A DNA stretch of 64,000 nt, taken from Streptomyces avicenniae. GTDB taxonomy: Bacteria; Actinomycetota; Actinomycetes; Streptomycetales; Streptomycetaceae. Positions 1-9,218 of this stretch are shown one piece after another. Each line of letters starts with the position of its first letter. Position 1 is the stretch's first letter. The stretch is taken from assembly GCF_000719135.1 (NCBI RefSeq), contig NZ_JOEK01000007.1, positions 186,001 through 250,000 of the forward strand, in the 5' to 3' direction. The notes below the pieces were generated by a model, which made no database searches, had not been told where the DNA came from, and saw only the letters and a list, made by a program, of their open reading frames with translations. The position numbers and the translations under genes were made by a program.

Positions 1-49
1 GCGGGTCGTGCGCCGGGGCGGTGGCGGAGGTGTCGCGGATGCCTGACAT
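1..49 (-). CDS. N-terminus of a leftward gene cut by the window edge
   Basis: An ATG at 49 on the minus strand opens a frame reading MSGIRDTSATAPAHDP to the window edge. It is preceded by a good Shine-Dalgarno (GGAAGGTG, 9-10 nt upstream) and a plausible promoter with paired operators at 72-119. Only 16 residues are visible, so the product cannot be named. Its strong operator arrangement suggests a tightly regulated gene such as an exporter or an autoregulated repressor, but that is inference. Confidence 0.5.
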   Translation of the reverse strand, partial: MSGIRDTSATAPAHDP

Positions 50-71
50 GGGGTGGCACCTTCCGGGCGGA

Positions 72-119
72 AATGATTGGTGAGGCCAACGCTATCGTTG
101 AATGATTGGTCTCGCCAAC
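72..119 (-). promoter_or_regulatory. Twin operator-like repeats over the promoter of the leftward gene
   Basis: Two copies of AATGATTGGTnnnGCCAAC lie at 72-90 and 101-119 with 29 bp periodicity. Each contains an imperfect palindrome TTGGT-nnn-GCCAA. On the minus strand a promoter TTGGCG (118-113), 18 nt, TAGCGT (94-89) overlaps both copies, so a bound repressor would cover the -35 and -10. The regulator is not visible. Confidence 0.55.
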
Positions 120-165
120 TTTTCGGTCACCGCCCCACCACCCCACCGCCCCACCGCCCCGCCGG

Positions 166-1959
166 TCAGTCCAGGTAGACCGTGGCCGTCAGCGGCAGGT
201 GGTCGGACGCGTCGGTGTCCGTCAGCCGCACGTCCCCGAAGGTGACGTCCTGTCCGCCGAGGATCCAGTCCACCCGGCGCGGCGGTGAGACGGCGGTGTC
301 GCGGTCGGCGAGGTCCTCCGCGCCGTCCTGGGCGCTGTGCAGCCCGGCGGCCAGGTAGGCGTCGATCCCGGGAGAGCCGGGCTCGGCGTTCAGGTCACCG
401 GCCAGGACGGCGTGCGGGTCGCCGTCCACCGCGCGGAGCAGCGCCTCGTGTTGGGGCAGGTCGGGCCCGGTGTGGGCGGTGACGACGCGGGCCGTCTCGC
501 CATCGGTCAGGCGCAGGTCCACGGTGGCCGCCGACCGGTCGCCGCCCGGCAGTTCACCGGTGACCGCGTCCAGGACGGGCAGGCCGGTCAGCAGGAGGTT
601 GCCGGTCGTCCGGTCGGCGGCCGGTGCCCACACCGTGCTGAGGTCGAGGCGGCGTTCCAGCCAGGTCCGCAGGTCGAGTCCACCGGCCGTGGCCAGGCCG
701 CGCGGCACCTCCTGGAGGACGACGACGTGCGCCCCCGAGTCCCGGACGACGTCGAGGACCGCCTCCGGGTCCAGCCGCCCGTCACGGTCCACGGCGTGAT
801 GCACGTTCCACGTCATGAGGCGGTACATGCCGCCCGCCGTGTCGGTCGGCAGCGGCTCGGGAGCCGCGCGCAGCGCGCCCGCCAGGGGCGGCAGCGCCAG
901 GAACAGCGCGGCGAGGACCACGGAGCGGAACGCCCCCGGGAGCGCGGCGGGGGCCGTGGGCTCGGACCTGGCGAGGACGACGGCCGCCGCGCCGAGGCAC
1001 GCGACGGCGAGGAGCGCCAGGGCGATGTGCGGCGCGCCGAGGCCGGACGGCAGCGCGACCAGCGCGTACCCCAGCGCGGCACCTGCCCCTGCCAGCGCCG
1101 TCCCGCCGAGCGGCACCGGGACGGCTGACGGCAGCGGCAGCCGCAGCGCCCGGCGCAGCACCAGCGGCAGCGCGGCGACGGCGAGGAGGACGCCGGGCCC
1201 GGCGGGCCAGGACGGCACCAGCAGGACGACGGCGACCCCGCCCGTGGCCACCGCGGGCGAGACCCACCGCTCGCCAGCGGGCAGCGGGCGCGTCAGGGCC
1301 AGGACCGCGAGGCCGGTGCCCGCCGCGATCCACAGTCCCGCCGTGTCCCAGGGGACACCGGCGCGCGCCGCGAGCAGCGCGGGCGAGCCGAGGAGCGGCC
1401 CGTACAGGGCCAGCGCCGGGCCCAGCAGGGCGAGCCCCGCGTCGCCCACCGGCTCGGCGGGCACCGGCACGGGGTGCCGCCGCAGGTGGGCGGCGCCCGC
1501 GCCGAGGGCCGCGACGGTCAGCAGGGCGACCGTCCATCCGGCCGGTCCGCCGCGCCAGACCGGGTCGAGGCCGGACAGCGGCAGCCGCAGGGCGACATCC
1601 GCGCCGACGCCGAGGGCCACGGCGCGCGCCACGGATCCCAGCGAGGACCGGCGCGCCACCAGCACCAGCCCGGCGAGCGCCACCCCGGCCGCGACGGCGG
1701 CCACGAACGACGTGCGCGCGCCCGGCACCTGGACCACCAGCCGCGCCACGGCCGCCGCCGCCAGCCCCAGCGGCAGCGCCGCGCGCGAACCGAGCCACCA
1801 GACCAGCGGCCCGCCCAGGGCGGCCACGCAGACCAGGAGCAGCACGCCGGTCATGGACGTGCCCGTCACCGTTCCCGCGACCCGCAGGGTCTCCAGCGCG
1901 GCGACGGTCGTCACGGCCGTGAGCGGGGATATCGCGCGCTCCGGCGTCATGGGGATCAT
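166..1959 (-). CDS. Membrane protein with C-terminal endonuclease/exonuclease/phosphatase (EEP) domain
   Basis: 597 aa from the ATG at 1959 (a second ATG at 1950 is possible). Residues about 10-375 are a string of roughly ten hydrophobic Ala/Leu/Val-rich membrane segments. Residues about 378-597 form an EEP-fold domain with the expected motifs: YRLMTWNVHH, VVVLQEVPRG, AGDLNAEPGS (about 520), RVDWILGG and SDHLPLTATV (about 583) at the C-terminus. The family hydrolyses phosphodiester bonds in nucleic acids, lipids or nucleotides; the substrate here is unknown. The fusion of an integral membrane half to an EEP domain is a recurrent Streptomyces architecture. It is divergent from the 4-TM gene at 2067 across a 107-bp spacer. 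Longer in-frame upstream starts exist but lack support. Confidence 0.8.
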   Translation of the reverse strand: MIPMTPERAISPLTAVTTVAALETLRVAGTVTGTSMTGVLLLVCVAALGGPLVWWLGSRAALPLGLAAAAVARLVVQVPGARTSFVAAVAAGVALAGLVLVARRSSLGSVARAVALGVGADVALRLPLSGLDPVWRGGPAGWTVALLTVAALGAGAAHLRRHPVPVPAEPVGDAGLALLGPALALYGPLLGSPALLAARAGVPWDTAGLWIAAGTGLAVLALTRPLPAGERWVSPAVATGGVAVVLLVPSWPAGPGVLLAVAALPLVLRRALRLPLPSAVPVPLGGTALAGAGAALGYALVALPSGLGAPHIALALLAVACLGAAAVVLARSEPTAPAALPGAFRSVVLAALFLALPPLAGALRAAPEPLPTDTAGGMYRLMTWNVHHAVDRDGRLDPEAVLDVVRDSGAHVVVLQEVPRGLATAGGLDLRTWLERRLDLSTVWAPAADRTTGNLLLTGLPVLDAVTGELPGGDRSAATVDLRLTDGETARVVTAHTGPDLPQHEALLRAVDGDPHAVLAGDLNAEPGSPGIDAYLAAGLHSAQDGAEDLADRDTAVSPPRRVDWILGGQDVTFGDVRLTDTDASDHLPLTATVYLD

Positions 1960-2066
1960 GACGGCTGAGGGTAGTGCCAGGGCCTCGGGTGCCGTCCGTT
2001 CGGGGTGCGGACCAGGCCGGACGCACGTAGCGTCGATCGGAGGACGAGAGGTCGAGGAGGCTCGCC

Positions 2067-2831
2067 ATGTGGCGGAACACACTCGGGACCGTGCTCGCCG
2101 TTCTGGCCGCAGCGGCGGCCATCATCAGTGTCTTCTTCCACTGGTACGGCTCACGCGACGGGCGGCTGTACAAGCTGACGCACCTGTTCACGAGCGACGG
2201 GATCACCCGTGCGAACGCGAACCTGCTCACCGGGCTCTTCCTGGTGATGCTCGTCGCCGCGGCGGTCACGCTGCTGGGGGTGCTGCTGATGTCCCGGTGG
2301 CTGGTGGCGCTCGCCGGACTGATCGTGCTGGGCTTCACCATCCTGTGGATGGTGCGCCAGTACCAGGTGAGCGACACCCTCACCGTGGGGGACGGCAACC
2401 TGAAGTTCCCCGCCGTGCTCGCGCTGATCAGCGGCGCCGTGCTCTGGCTCGCCTCGGCCCTCATGCCGGGCAGGAGGGCCGCGCGGCAGCTCGCGGCCGG
2501 GCAGGGAAGGCACCAGGCCCGGCACCGCAGGACATCCGGGCCCGCGCCCGCGCCCGAGGCACGCGCCGCCCGGCCGGAGGACACCGTGCGGCCCGGCGCG
2601 TGGCAGCACCCGCCGGACGAGTCCGACAGCACCCCGGGCAACGCCCCCGACGACCGCCCCGCCGACGGGGCCGAGCGCGGCCACGGCGGGTATCACGAGG
2701 GCTACGAGGAGCGCTACGGCCCCGAGCGCACGGGCGAACAGCGCGACCGTGACGCGCAGGACGAGCACGACGCGCGGACGGACCGGGACGAAGGGCCGGG
2801 CGAGGAGCACCGCGGACGCGACGCGGCCTGA
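2067..2831 (+). CDS. Four-helix membrane protein with long charged hydrophilic tail
   Basis: 254 aa; ATG preceded by GAGGAGG at 7 nt spacing. Hydrophobic segments occur near residues 5-25, 56-77, 79-100 and 113-133, followed by a 110-residue hydrophilic tail rich in Arg, Asp, Glu and Gly (HQARHRRTSG, then RGHGGYHEGYEER) that is probably disordered and cytoplasmic. I recognise no enzyme domain. It converges on the AfsK-type kinase gene, with a strong terminator between them. A role tied to the kinase is conceivable from position only. Confidence that it is a real gene is high; its function is unknown. Confidence 0.75.
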   Translation: MWRNTLGTVLAVLAAAAAIISVFFHWYGSRDGRLYKLTHLFTSDGITRANANLLTGLFLVMLVAAAVTLLGVLLMSRWLVALAGLIVLGFTILWMVRQYQVSDTLTVGDGNLKFPAVLALISGAVLWLASALMPGRRAARQLAAGQGRHQARHRRTSGPAPAPEARAARPEDTVRPGAWQHPPDESDSTPGNAPDDRPADGAERGHGGYHEGYEERYGPERTGEQRDRDAQDEHDARTDRDEGPGEEHRGRDAA

Positions 2832-2859
2832 CCCCTCTCCCGCAAGAGCGCCCTCCCGG

Positions 2860-2896
2860 GGGCGGCGTACCGGCCCCGCCGGCCGGTACGCCGCCC
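2860..2896. terminator. Perfect 16-bp hairpin terminator
   Basis: Arms GGGCGGCGTACCGGCC (2860-2875) and GGCCGGTACGCCGCCC (2881-2896) are exact reverse complements around a 5-nt loop. It lies 29 bp past the stop of the 2067-2831 gene, and its symmetry lets it act on both strands. Confidence 0.85.
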
Positions 2897-3140
2897 GCTT
2901 CCCGTCACCGCACCGGGCAGGACGTCCCCGCCGGGCCACGGCCACGGCCGTGCCCACGGTCACGGCGGGCGGACACCGGCTCCCCGGAGACCCCCGCGAG
3001 AACACGTCTCTCATCGCGCTCCCCTCCTCCCGAACACGTCACGACACCGTCACCCTAAGTGACCACGCCGAGGCAGGGAAGAGCACAGAGCGTTATTCGC
3101 CCGTTCGAGTGAAGAATCGGCGGCCACGCCGCCCCCGCGC
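2897..3140 (-). other. Convergent spacer with a possible minus-strand start signal
   Basis: This 244-bp gap lies between the terminator and the kinase stop. On the minus strand it shows TAGGGT (3057-3052), a strong AGGAGGGGAGCG ribosome site and an ATG at 3014 (MRDVFSRGSP...). A transcript from here would hit the hairpin at 2896-2860 after about 150 nt. The frame stays open far into the antisense of the neighbouring gene, which is expected at this GC content, so a genuine protein is doubtful. A short RNA is possible. Confidence 0.3.
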
Positions 3141-5570
3141 TCAGGACTGGCGGGTGCCCCGCGCCGCGTCGAGCGCGTAGACGCAGTGGTCCTTGCTGCA
3201 CGCGAAGACCATGCCGTCCGACGCCGCCGGGGTCCCGGTGATCTCGCCCCCGGTCTCCAGCTTCCAGCTGAGCCGCCCGCTCACCGCGTCCAGCGTGTAC
3301 AGACAGTGGTCGGCCGACCCGAAGTGCAGCCGCCCGTCACGGACCACCGGCGAGCCCACGATCGACTCCCCCGCCGCGAACCGCCAGCGCGGCGTCCCGC
3401 TCACCGCGTCCAGCGTGTACATCGCCGCGCCGCTGCCCAGATGCACCAGCCCGTCCGCGACGACGACCGGCTCCGTGGTCTGTCTGCCCTCGGTCGCGAT
3501 ACGCCACCGGTCGTCCCCCGTCGCGACGTCGAGCGCGTAGACCGTGCCCAGGTAGTCGGCGAAGTAGACACCGGCCGCACGGCTGCGCGCCGACTCGTAC
3601 GCGGGCGGGCTCAGGATCGCCGCCGGGGCGTCGAACCGCCACCGCTCCGCACCCGTCGCCGCGTCCAGCGCCAGCACCCGCGACCCGGCACTCACGTGCA
3701 CGGCGCCGTCCTCCGACGGCGCGACCCGGACCGGCACACCCCCGGTCGCCGCCACGTCCCCGACCGGATACCGCCACTGCTCGGCGCCCGTCCGCGCCTC
3801 CAGCGCGTACAGCAGGCCCTCGCCCCACACGTACACCGTCCCGCCGTGCACGACAGGCGCCGTGTCGGGCGACTCGAAGTCGGTCTGCACGCCGGACAGC
3901 TCCCACAGCCGCTCGCCGTTCGCCGACTCCCACGCCTGGACGCCGCCGCCCCGGGTGGCCGTGACGAGCGTCCCGCGATCGGCGCGCAGCCCGTAGATCC
4001 AGCCCTCGGCCGGGATACGCCAGCGGCCCGACCCGTCGGTCGCGTCCAGCGCGTAGAGCGCGGAACCGTCCGACGCCAGCACCCGCCCGCCGGTGACGGC
4101 CAGCGCCCAGGCGGGCTCCCTGCTCTTGAACTGCCTGCGCCCGCTCGCGACGTCCAGCGCGTGCACCTCGTGCGACGTGACGTAGAGCAGCCCGCCGCGC
4201 ACGGTCGGCGAGCCCCACAGCTCGTGGTTCATCCGGAAGCGCCAGGGCCGCCAGCGGGCGGGCGCCACCCGCCGTGGCGGCGTGGTCTGCCCCTGATGCG
4301 CGGTGCTCGGGTGGGACACTGCCGCCCCCGGCGCGCCGGTCGGCGGCCTGGCCCAGTCGGGCGAGTGCGGCACCAGGTGGTCGCCAGGACCGGACGGCTC
4401 GCCCCGGTGCGGCCCGGGGCCGATCGGCATGCGCACGCCCGGCAGCCGCACCGGGTCCCCGGTCGGCGGCGGCAGGACGTCCGCGCCGGGCCGCGGCGCC
4501 GACGCGTGCGCGGGGGACGGTGAAGGTGACGATGCGGGCCCCGGCGGACGGGAGACGGCGGCCGAGTACGGCGGGGACGACGGCGGCGGCAACGGCGGGG
4601 CGGGCGGACGCGGCCCCGGCGCCTGCGGCGGCACCGGCGGCGGCGCCTTGCGCCTGTCCTGCTCCGGAGGCCGCGACGGCACACCGCCCCGGCGCCGCTC
4701 GATCATCTCCACGGCGCCCTGCGGCAGCCACGCCGACGCCGTCCCGCTGTCGTCGCTCGCCGCGAAGAGGTGCGGGGCCAGGTCGGCCTGGAGTTCCGCC
4801 GGGGTGGGCCGGTCGTCCGCCTTGTGCTCCATCAGCGACTCGATGAGCGGACGCAGCTCGTCCGGCAGGCCCGTCAGGTCGGGGCGCTCGCGCAGGAGCA
4901 TGAAGACGGTCTCCACCGGGTTCGCCCCCCGGTACGGCGGATGCCCGGTGGCCGCGAAGACCATGGTGGAGGCCAGGGAGAAGACGTCGCTGGCGCCGCT
5001 GACACTGCGCGAGTCGCGCGCCTGTTCCGGCGACATGTACGCGGGCGTGCCGACCGCGACATTGGTCATGGTCAGCCGCGTGTTCGAGACGCCCGACGCG
5101 ATGCCGAAGTCGATGACGCGCGGCCCGTCCTCGACCACCAGCACGTTCGACGGCTTCAGGTCACGGTGCACGAGCCCGGCGCCGTGGATGGACTGGAGCG
5201 CCTCGGCGATCCCGGCGGCGAGCCAGCGCACGGCCTGCGCGGGCAGCGGCCCGCACTCGGCGACGATCTCCTCCAGGGACGGCGCGGGGACGTACGCGGT
5301 GGCCAGCCAGGGGACGGCCGCGCCCGGGTCGGCGTCCACGACGGCGGCGGTGTAGAAGCCGCTGACCGCCCGCGCGGCCTCGACCTCACGCGTGAAGCGC
5401 ACACGGAACAGCTGGTCCTCGGCGAGCTCGCTGCGCACCGTCTTGATCGCGACGCGGCGGCCGGAGGCGGACCTGGCCAGGTAGACGAGCCCCATCCCCC
5501 CGGCGCCCAGTCGGCCGAGCACCTCGAACTGCCCGATCCGCCGTGGATCGTGCTGCGTCAGCTGCTCCAC
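3141..5570 (-). CDS. afsK: AfsK-type Ser/Thr protein kinase with PQQ-like beta-propeller
   Basis: 809 aa, GTG start with GGGGAGGTG upstream. Residues about 14-270 are a complete Hanks kinase: glycine loop [12 protein letters not shown] (Lys43), catalytic HRDLKPSN (His135-Asn142) and DFG at 154-156. A Pro/Ser/Gly-rich linker (about 290-430) follows, then a propeller of about nine PQQ-like repeats ending in ALDxxxG motifs ([24 protein letters not shown] twice). No transmembrane segment is obvious. Size, order and the divergent TetR neighbour match AfsK of S. coelicolor, which autophosphorylates and phosphorylates the secondary-metabolism activator AfsR and the polarity protein DivIVA. afsR and afsS are not in this window. 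Other STPK-PQQ paralogues exist in streptomycetes, so the exact orthology is probable but not proven. Confidence 0.82.
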   Translation of the reverse strand: MEQLTQHDPRRIGQFEVLGRLGAGGMGLVYLARSASGRRVAIKTVRSELAEDQLFRVRFTREVEAARAVSGFYTAAVVDADPGAAVPWLATAYVPAPSLEEIVAECGPLPAQAVRWLAAGIAEALQSIHGAGLVHRDLKPSNVLVVEDGPRVIDFGIASGVSNTRLTMTNVAVGTPAYMSPEQARDSRSVSGASDVFSLASTMVFAATGHPPYRGANPVETVFMLLRERPDLTGLPDELRPLIESLMEHKADDRPTPAELQADLAPHLFAASDDSGTASAWLPQGAVEMIERRRGGVPSRPPEQDRRKAPPPVPPQAPGPRPPAPPLPPPSSPPYSAAVSRPPGPASSPSPSPAHASAPRPGADVLPPPTGDPVRLPGVRMPIGPGPHRGEPSGPGDHLVPHSPDWARPPTGAPGAAVSHPSTAHQGQTTPPRRVAPARWRPWRFRMNHELWGSPTVRGGLLYVTSHEVHALDVASGRRQFKSREPAWALAVTGGRVLASDGSALYALDATDGSGRWRIPAEGWIYGLRADRGTLVTATRGGGVQAWESANGERLWELSGVQTDFESPDTAPVVHGGTVYVWGEGLLYALEARTGAEQWRYPVGDVAATGGVPVRVAPSEDGAVHVSAGSRVLALDAATGAERWRFDAPAAILSPPAYESARSRAAGVYFADYLGTVYALDVATGDDRWRIATEGRQTTEPVVVADGLVHLGSGAAMYTLDAVSGTPRWRFAAGESIVGSPVVRDGRLHFGSADHCLYTLDAVSGRLSWKLETGGEITGTPAASDGMVFACSKDHCVYALDAARGTRQS

Positions 5571-5799
5571 TGTTCCTGCACCTCCCCGTAAGGGCGCTGC
5601 TTCCCCGCCCCGTGCAGCATCTCATCCGCCACCGGAAAGCTGCGGGCTCCGGGACGATTCTTCCTGCCGGGAGCGACCGTGGCGAACCCGGGGTCCGGCT
5701 TGGGCGGAGTGTCGGCAGATGTCCGGCCCGGTCGGTAAGGATTCCCCATTCGGATGCGATCAAATCGCGCCGAGATCACGCGTAGATAAGCTGACTGGC

Positions 5800-6450
5800 A
5801 TGACAGGACAGGTAACGACCGTTGACGGCCGGGTCGCCGGCCGACGGGGTCAGGCCACACGGCAGAAACTGCTCGACTGCCTCGGCAAAATGCTGGGCTC
5901 CTCGCCCTACCGCGACGTGAAAGTCATCGACGTAGCACGCAAAGCGGGCACGTCACCGGCCACTTTCTACCAGTATTTCCCGGATGTCGAAGCAGCCGTC
6001 CTGGAACTCGCCGAGACCACCGCACAGGAGAGCGCGGCACTCTCCGAGCTGGTCACCGGACGCTCCTGGGCCGGCCGCGCGGGGCGTCAGACGGCCGAGG
6101 AGCTGGTCGATGGCTTCCTCGCCTTCTGGCGCAAACACGACGCCATCCTCCGGGTGATCGATCTCGGGGCCGCCGAGGGCGACCGGCGCTTCGTGCGGAT
6201 CAGGACACGCGTCCAGGGCGCCGTCGTGAAGCCCCTCGCCGACACCATCGAGGAGCTGCGCAGCCGCAGCCGCGGCGGTGACACGGACACCTCACCGGCG
6301 GCGCTCGCGGGCGCCCTCGTCACGATGCTCGCGGCGGTCTCCGCGCAGCCGAAGAGTCTCCAGGCACTCGGTGCCAAGCAGGTCGATCTGAAGCCGGCGC
6401 TCACCTCGCTGGTGCACCTCGGGGTCACCGGGCGCCGGCCCGCCAAGTAG
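5800..6450 (+). CDS. TetR-family regulator divergent from afsK
   Basis: 216 aa from ATG 5800. Earlier in-frame starts read through the promoter region. The N-terminal helix-turn-helix spans about residues 15-62 (RRGQATRQKLLDCLGKML, then VARKAGTSPATFYQYFPDVE). The C-terminal ligand domain (about 75-216) is the streptomycete type with LVDGFLAFWRKHDAILRVID. A TAGATA element sits at 5783-5788, too close to the ATG for a long leader. The 229-bp spacer shared with afsK would be the natural operator region, but I see no clear palindrome there. Ligand and targets are unknown. Confidence 0.88.
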   Translation: MTGQVTTVDGRVAGRRGQATRQKLLDCLGKMLGSSPYRDVKVIDVARKAGTSPATFYQYFPDVEAAVLELAETTAQESAALSELVTGRSWAGRAGRQTAEELVDGFLAFWRKHDAILRVIDLGAAEGDRRFVRIRTRVQGAVVKPLADTIEELRSRSRGGDTDTSPAALAGALVTMLAAVSAQPKSLQALGAKQVDLKPALTSLVHLGVTGRRPAK

Positions 6451-6520
6451 CGCGCCGGGCACCGCCGCCCGGTCCCTGTCCCCGGGACGGCGCCCCGCCG
6501 TCGCCGCGCAACCACCAACC

Positions 6521-6562
6521 GCCGCCCCGTGCCCACCACTTCCCCGGTGGGCACGGGGCGGC
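6521..6562 (+). terminator. Perfect 17-bp hairpin terminator after the TetR gene
   Basis: GCCGCCCCGTGCCCACC (6521-6537) pairs exactly with 6546-6562 around an 8-nt loop ACTTCCCC. It separates the TetR gene from the monooxygenase gene, whose own promoter follows immediately. Confidence 0.85.
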
Positions 6563-6580
6563 GCCCTTGCGCGGGCTGCG

Positions 6581-6586
6581 TATGCT
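6581..6586 (+). promoter_or_regulatory. -10 element (TATGCT) of a leaderless gene
   Basis: TATGCT ends 7 nt before the ATG at 6594. No ribosome-binding site fits between, so the transcript probably starts at or one base from the ATG. Confidence 0.6.
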
Positions 6587-6593
6587 CGGGCAC

Positions 6594-7751
6594 ATGCCGA
6601 CGCCGTCCGCCCCCGTCCATGTCATCGGAGCCGGCCCCGGCGGGCTGGCCACCGCCGCCGCGCTGGCCCAACGGGGCGTGCGGACCGTCCTCGTGGAGAA
6701 GTCGGGTGACGTCGGCGCCTCCTGGCGCGGGCACTACGACCGCCTCCGCCTGCACACCACGCGCCGCTGGTCCTCGCTCCCCGGCCTGTCCATCCCCCGT
6801 TCCGCCGGGCGCTGGGTGCGGCGCGACGACTTCGTGCGCTACCTGGAGGTCTACGCGCGCCACCACAAGCTCGACCTCGCGACCGGCGTCGAGGTGTTCC
6901 GCATAGCCAGGGACCCCGTGCCGGACCGGGACGGCGACTGGCTCCTTGAGGCGACCGGCGGACGCAGGCTGCGGGCGAGCGCCGTCGTCGTCGCCACCGG
7001 CTACAACCACACGCCGTGGCTGCCGGACTGGCCGGGCCGCGCGTCGTTCACCGGCGAACTGCTGCACGCCTCGCGCTACCGCGAGCCGAGCCCGTTCGCC
7101 GGGCGGGACGTGCTCGTCGTCGGCGTGGGCAACACCGGCGCGGAGATAGCGGCCGACCTGGCCGAGGGCGGGGCAGGACGGGTACGGCTGGCGGTGCGCA
7201 CGCCGCCGCACATCCTGCGCCGCTCGACGCTCGGCTGGCCCTCGCAGGCGAGCGCCGTGCTGTGCCGCCGCCTCCCGGTCCGGCTGGTGGACCGGCTCGC
7301 GCGGCCGGTCGAGCACACGCTGCCCGACCTGACGCGCTACGGGCTGCCGCGCGCGCGGACCGGGATCTACTCGCGGGTGCGGGAGGGCGCCATCCCGGTG
7401 CTGGACGCGGGGCTCATCCGCGCCGTGCGGCGGCGGAAGGTCGAACCGGTCGGCGCGGTCGAGGAGTTCGCGGGGGCCGACGTGCGGCTGGCGGACGGCA
7501 CAGTGATCACGCCCGAGGTCGTCGTCGCCGCCACCGGCTACCGGCGCGGCCTCGAACCGCTCGTCGCCCACCTGGGGCTGCTGGACGGCCGCGGCCTGCC
7601 GCTGGTGCACGGCCGCAGGACCCATCCGGCCGCGCCAGGGCTGTACTTCACCGGCTACACGAGCCCCCTCAGCGGCATGCTGCGCGAACTCGCCAGGGAC
7701 GCACCGAAGATCGCCGCCGCCGTCGCCGCGGCCGCACGCAGCAAGGGCTGA
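6594..7751 (+). CDS. Flavin-dependent monooxygenase / NAD(P)-binding FAD oxidoreductase
   Basis: 385 aa. FAD-binding Rossmann motif GAGPGGLATAAALA begins at about residue 11. RRDDFVRYLEVYARHHKL and VVVATGYNHTPWLPD are typical of FMO/YUCCA/TrkA-like oxidoreductases. A second dinucleotide-binding motif VVGVGNTGAEIAADLA (about 180) binds NADPH, and a late ATGYRRGLEPL motif is also characteristic. The family hydroxylates or N/S-oxidises small molecules using O2 and NADPH; the substrate cannot be predicted. It stands alone, expressed from its own promoter, converging on the HATPase gene. A TTG at 6567 would add nine residues but lies upstream of the -10 element. Confidence 0.85.
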   Translation: MPTPSAPVHVIGAGPGGLATAAALAQRGVRTVLVEKSGDVGASWRGHYDRLRLHTTRRWSSLPGLSIPRSAGRWVRRDDFVRYLEVYARHHKLDLATGVEVFRIARDPVPDRDGDWLLEATGGRRLRASAVVVATGYNHTPWLPDWPGRASFTGELLHASRYREPSPFAGRDVLVVGVGNTGAEIAADLAEGGAGRVRLAVRTPPHILRRSTLGWPSQASAVLCRRLPVRLVDRLARPVEHTLPDLTRYGLPRARTGIYSRVREGAIPVLDAGLIRAVRRRKVEPVGAVEEFAGADVRLADGTVITPEVVVAATGYRRGLEPLVAHLGLLDGRGLPLVHGRRTHPAAPGLYFTGYTSPLSGMLRELARDAPKIAAAVAAAARSKG

Positions 7752-7851
7752 CGGGCCCCTTCCGGCGATGGGAAGGGACCCGCGGGGGCGATCCGCACTC
7801 GCCGAGACACCCCCGGTCGCCCGGCGGCCCTCGGCGTCCCCTCGCGACGCA

Positions 7852-8352
7852 TCACCCCGCCCCGCCCGGACCGGCCTCCACAGCCCCGGGCGGAACACTT
7901 CTCAGAGTCATCAAGCCACCACGACTCGTCAATACCTGGCCGGTTTCCGCCGCGTGCGGGCAGTCGAGTTCGCACCACACCCGCTTGCCCGCACCCTCGG
8001 GCTGCCAGCCCCAGCGGTCCGCCAGCACCTCGACCAGCTCAAGACCGCGCCCGCCGGTGTCCTCGCCCTGCGCCCGGCGCGGACGGGGCGCGCGGGCGCT
8101 GTCGTCCACCACTTCGAGCCGTACGGACTCCGGTTCACGCACCGCGAGCCGCAGCACGGCGGGCCGCCCGGTGTGGACCACCGCGTTGGTGACCAGCTCG
8201 GACACCAGCAGCACCAGGGTGTCCGTACGGGCGTCGTCGGGGCAGGCCGGGCAGGGCTGTCCCCGGCCCAGTTGCGCACGCACCCAGCGCCGGGCACGGC
8301 CCACCTCCGAGGGCTCGGGGGCGACCTCCAACTGCTCTTCCAGCTCCTGCAC
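7852..8352 (-). CDS. ATP-binding anti-sigma-type regulatory kinase (HATPase_c, RsbW/SpoIIAB-like)
   Basis: 166 aa, GTG start. A single GHKL ATPase domain is present: N-box LVSELVTNAVVHT, and G-box residues around DDSARAP and TGGRGLELVEVLADRWGW. Streptomyces has dozens of such single-domain kinases that bind sigma factors or phosphorylate STAS proteins. The next gene on the same strand is a STAS antagonist (8545-8913), so the two may form a partner-switching pair. The 192-bp gap between them suggests separate promoters. The C-terminal 25 residues after the conserved LDCPH are poorly conserved-looking. The start is uncertain because the upstream ribosome site is weak. Confidence 0.8.
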   Translation of the reverse strand: MQELEEQLEVAPEPSEVGRARRWVRAQLGRGQPCPACPDDARTDTLVLLVSELVTNAVVHTGRPAVLRLAVREPESVRLEVVDDSARAPRPRRAQGEDTGGRGLELVEVLADRWGWQPEGAGKRVWCELDCPHAAETGQVLTSRGGLMTLRSVPPGAVEAGPGGAG

Positions 8353-8544
8353 CGTTCACACCATCCGAACCGGCGGACATATCGCCACTCACCGAGGCGT
8401 AACCCCGGCTCCGCACAGCATGATTGACAGCAGACTCGGACAACAAGCGCTTCCGGCATATTCCGGCGCAAAGGAGTAAGGACCCGCGCCTGTGTGCGAA
8501 CGGTTGCCACGCCGCTCGAACGGCACGGCGTACGGCGCGGGGCG

Positions 8545-8913
8545 TCAGGCGGTGAGGCGCGCGCCCGCCGCCGCCGAGGCGAGGTCCGGGTAGCAGTCGA
8601 AGAGGCGGCGCACACCCAGCGCGGCCAGCACGCGGTTGACGTGGCTGCCGTCCTCCGCGCCCCGCGCGGGCAGGATCAGGCGCAGCTCACCGCTGCAGGA
8701 ACGCATCAGCCGCCGCGCGGCGACCAGGACGCCGACGCCGCTCGAATCACAGAACAGCACGTCGGACAGGTCGAGGACCAGCAGCCTGCGCCCCTCGGCC
8801 ACCGCCTCGTGCACGTGCTGGCGCACGAGCGGCGAGGTCGCGAGGTCCAGCTCGCCCGCGACCCGCAGCACGGTCCACTCCCCCCGTTGCTCCCCCTGCA
8901 CGGTCAACGTCAC
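8545..8913 (-). CDS. STAS-domain anti-sigma factor antagonist
   Basis: 122 aa from the GTG at 8913, preceded by AGAAGGGC at good spacing; longer upstream frames are GC-rich read-through. The fold is a single STAS domain with the hallmark LDLSDVLFCDSSGVGVLV, whose DSSG serine is the expected phosphorylation site for an anti-sigma kinase. It starts back-to-back with the ECF-like sigma gene at 9219 (305-bp spacer), and the candidate anti-sigma follows that sigma. The group looks like a local partner-switching module in which the antagonist frees a sigma factor. Confidence 0.85.
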   Translation of the reverse strand: MTLTVQGEQRGEWTVLRVAGELDLATSPLVRQHVHEAVAEGRRLLVLDLSDVLFCDSSGVGVLVAARRLMRSCSGELRLILPARGAEDGSHVNRVLAALGVRRLFDCYPDLASAAAGARLTA

Positions 8914-9218
8914 GAGCGTCGGGCCCTTCTGTGCTATGCCACGGTCACGGACCGGGGGCCCGTGCCGGGCCCACTCTATGTGCGGCCTGCCCACTTCTCG
9001 TGGGACCACGCGTACGCCGCCGTACCGTCCGTGCAACGATCCGGCCATCCGGCCACCCCGTCCGCACACGCGATGACGGAAACCGCCGCGCCCCGCCCAC
9101 ACCCCACTCCCCCGCCCGGATCCTCGCGAGCGGGCGCGCATCAGGGGGCACCCGCACTACATTTGACACACGCACGGGGCCTGCACCACCCATCGGGCGG
9201 ACGGAAGTGGAGAGCCGG
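8914..9218. promoter_or_regulatory. Divergent spacer between STAS and sigma genes
   Basis: 305 bp. A consensus-like -35 TTGACA lies at 9163-9168 on the plus strand, but no good -10 is seen 17-18 nt downstream, hinting at an alternative-sigma promoter. GGAAGTGGAGAG precedes the sigma ATG. No clear palindromic operator was found. Confidence 0.35.
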
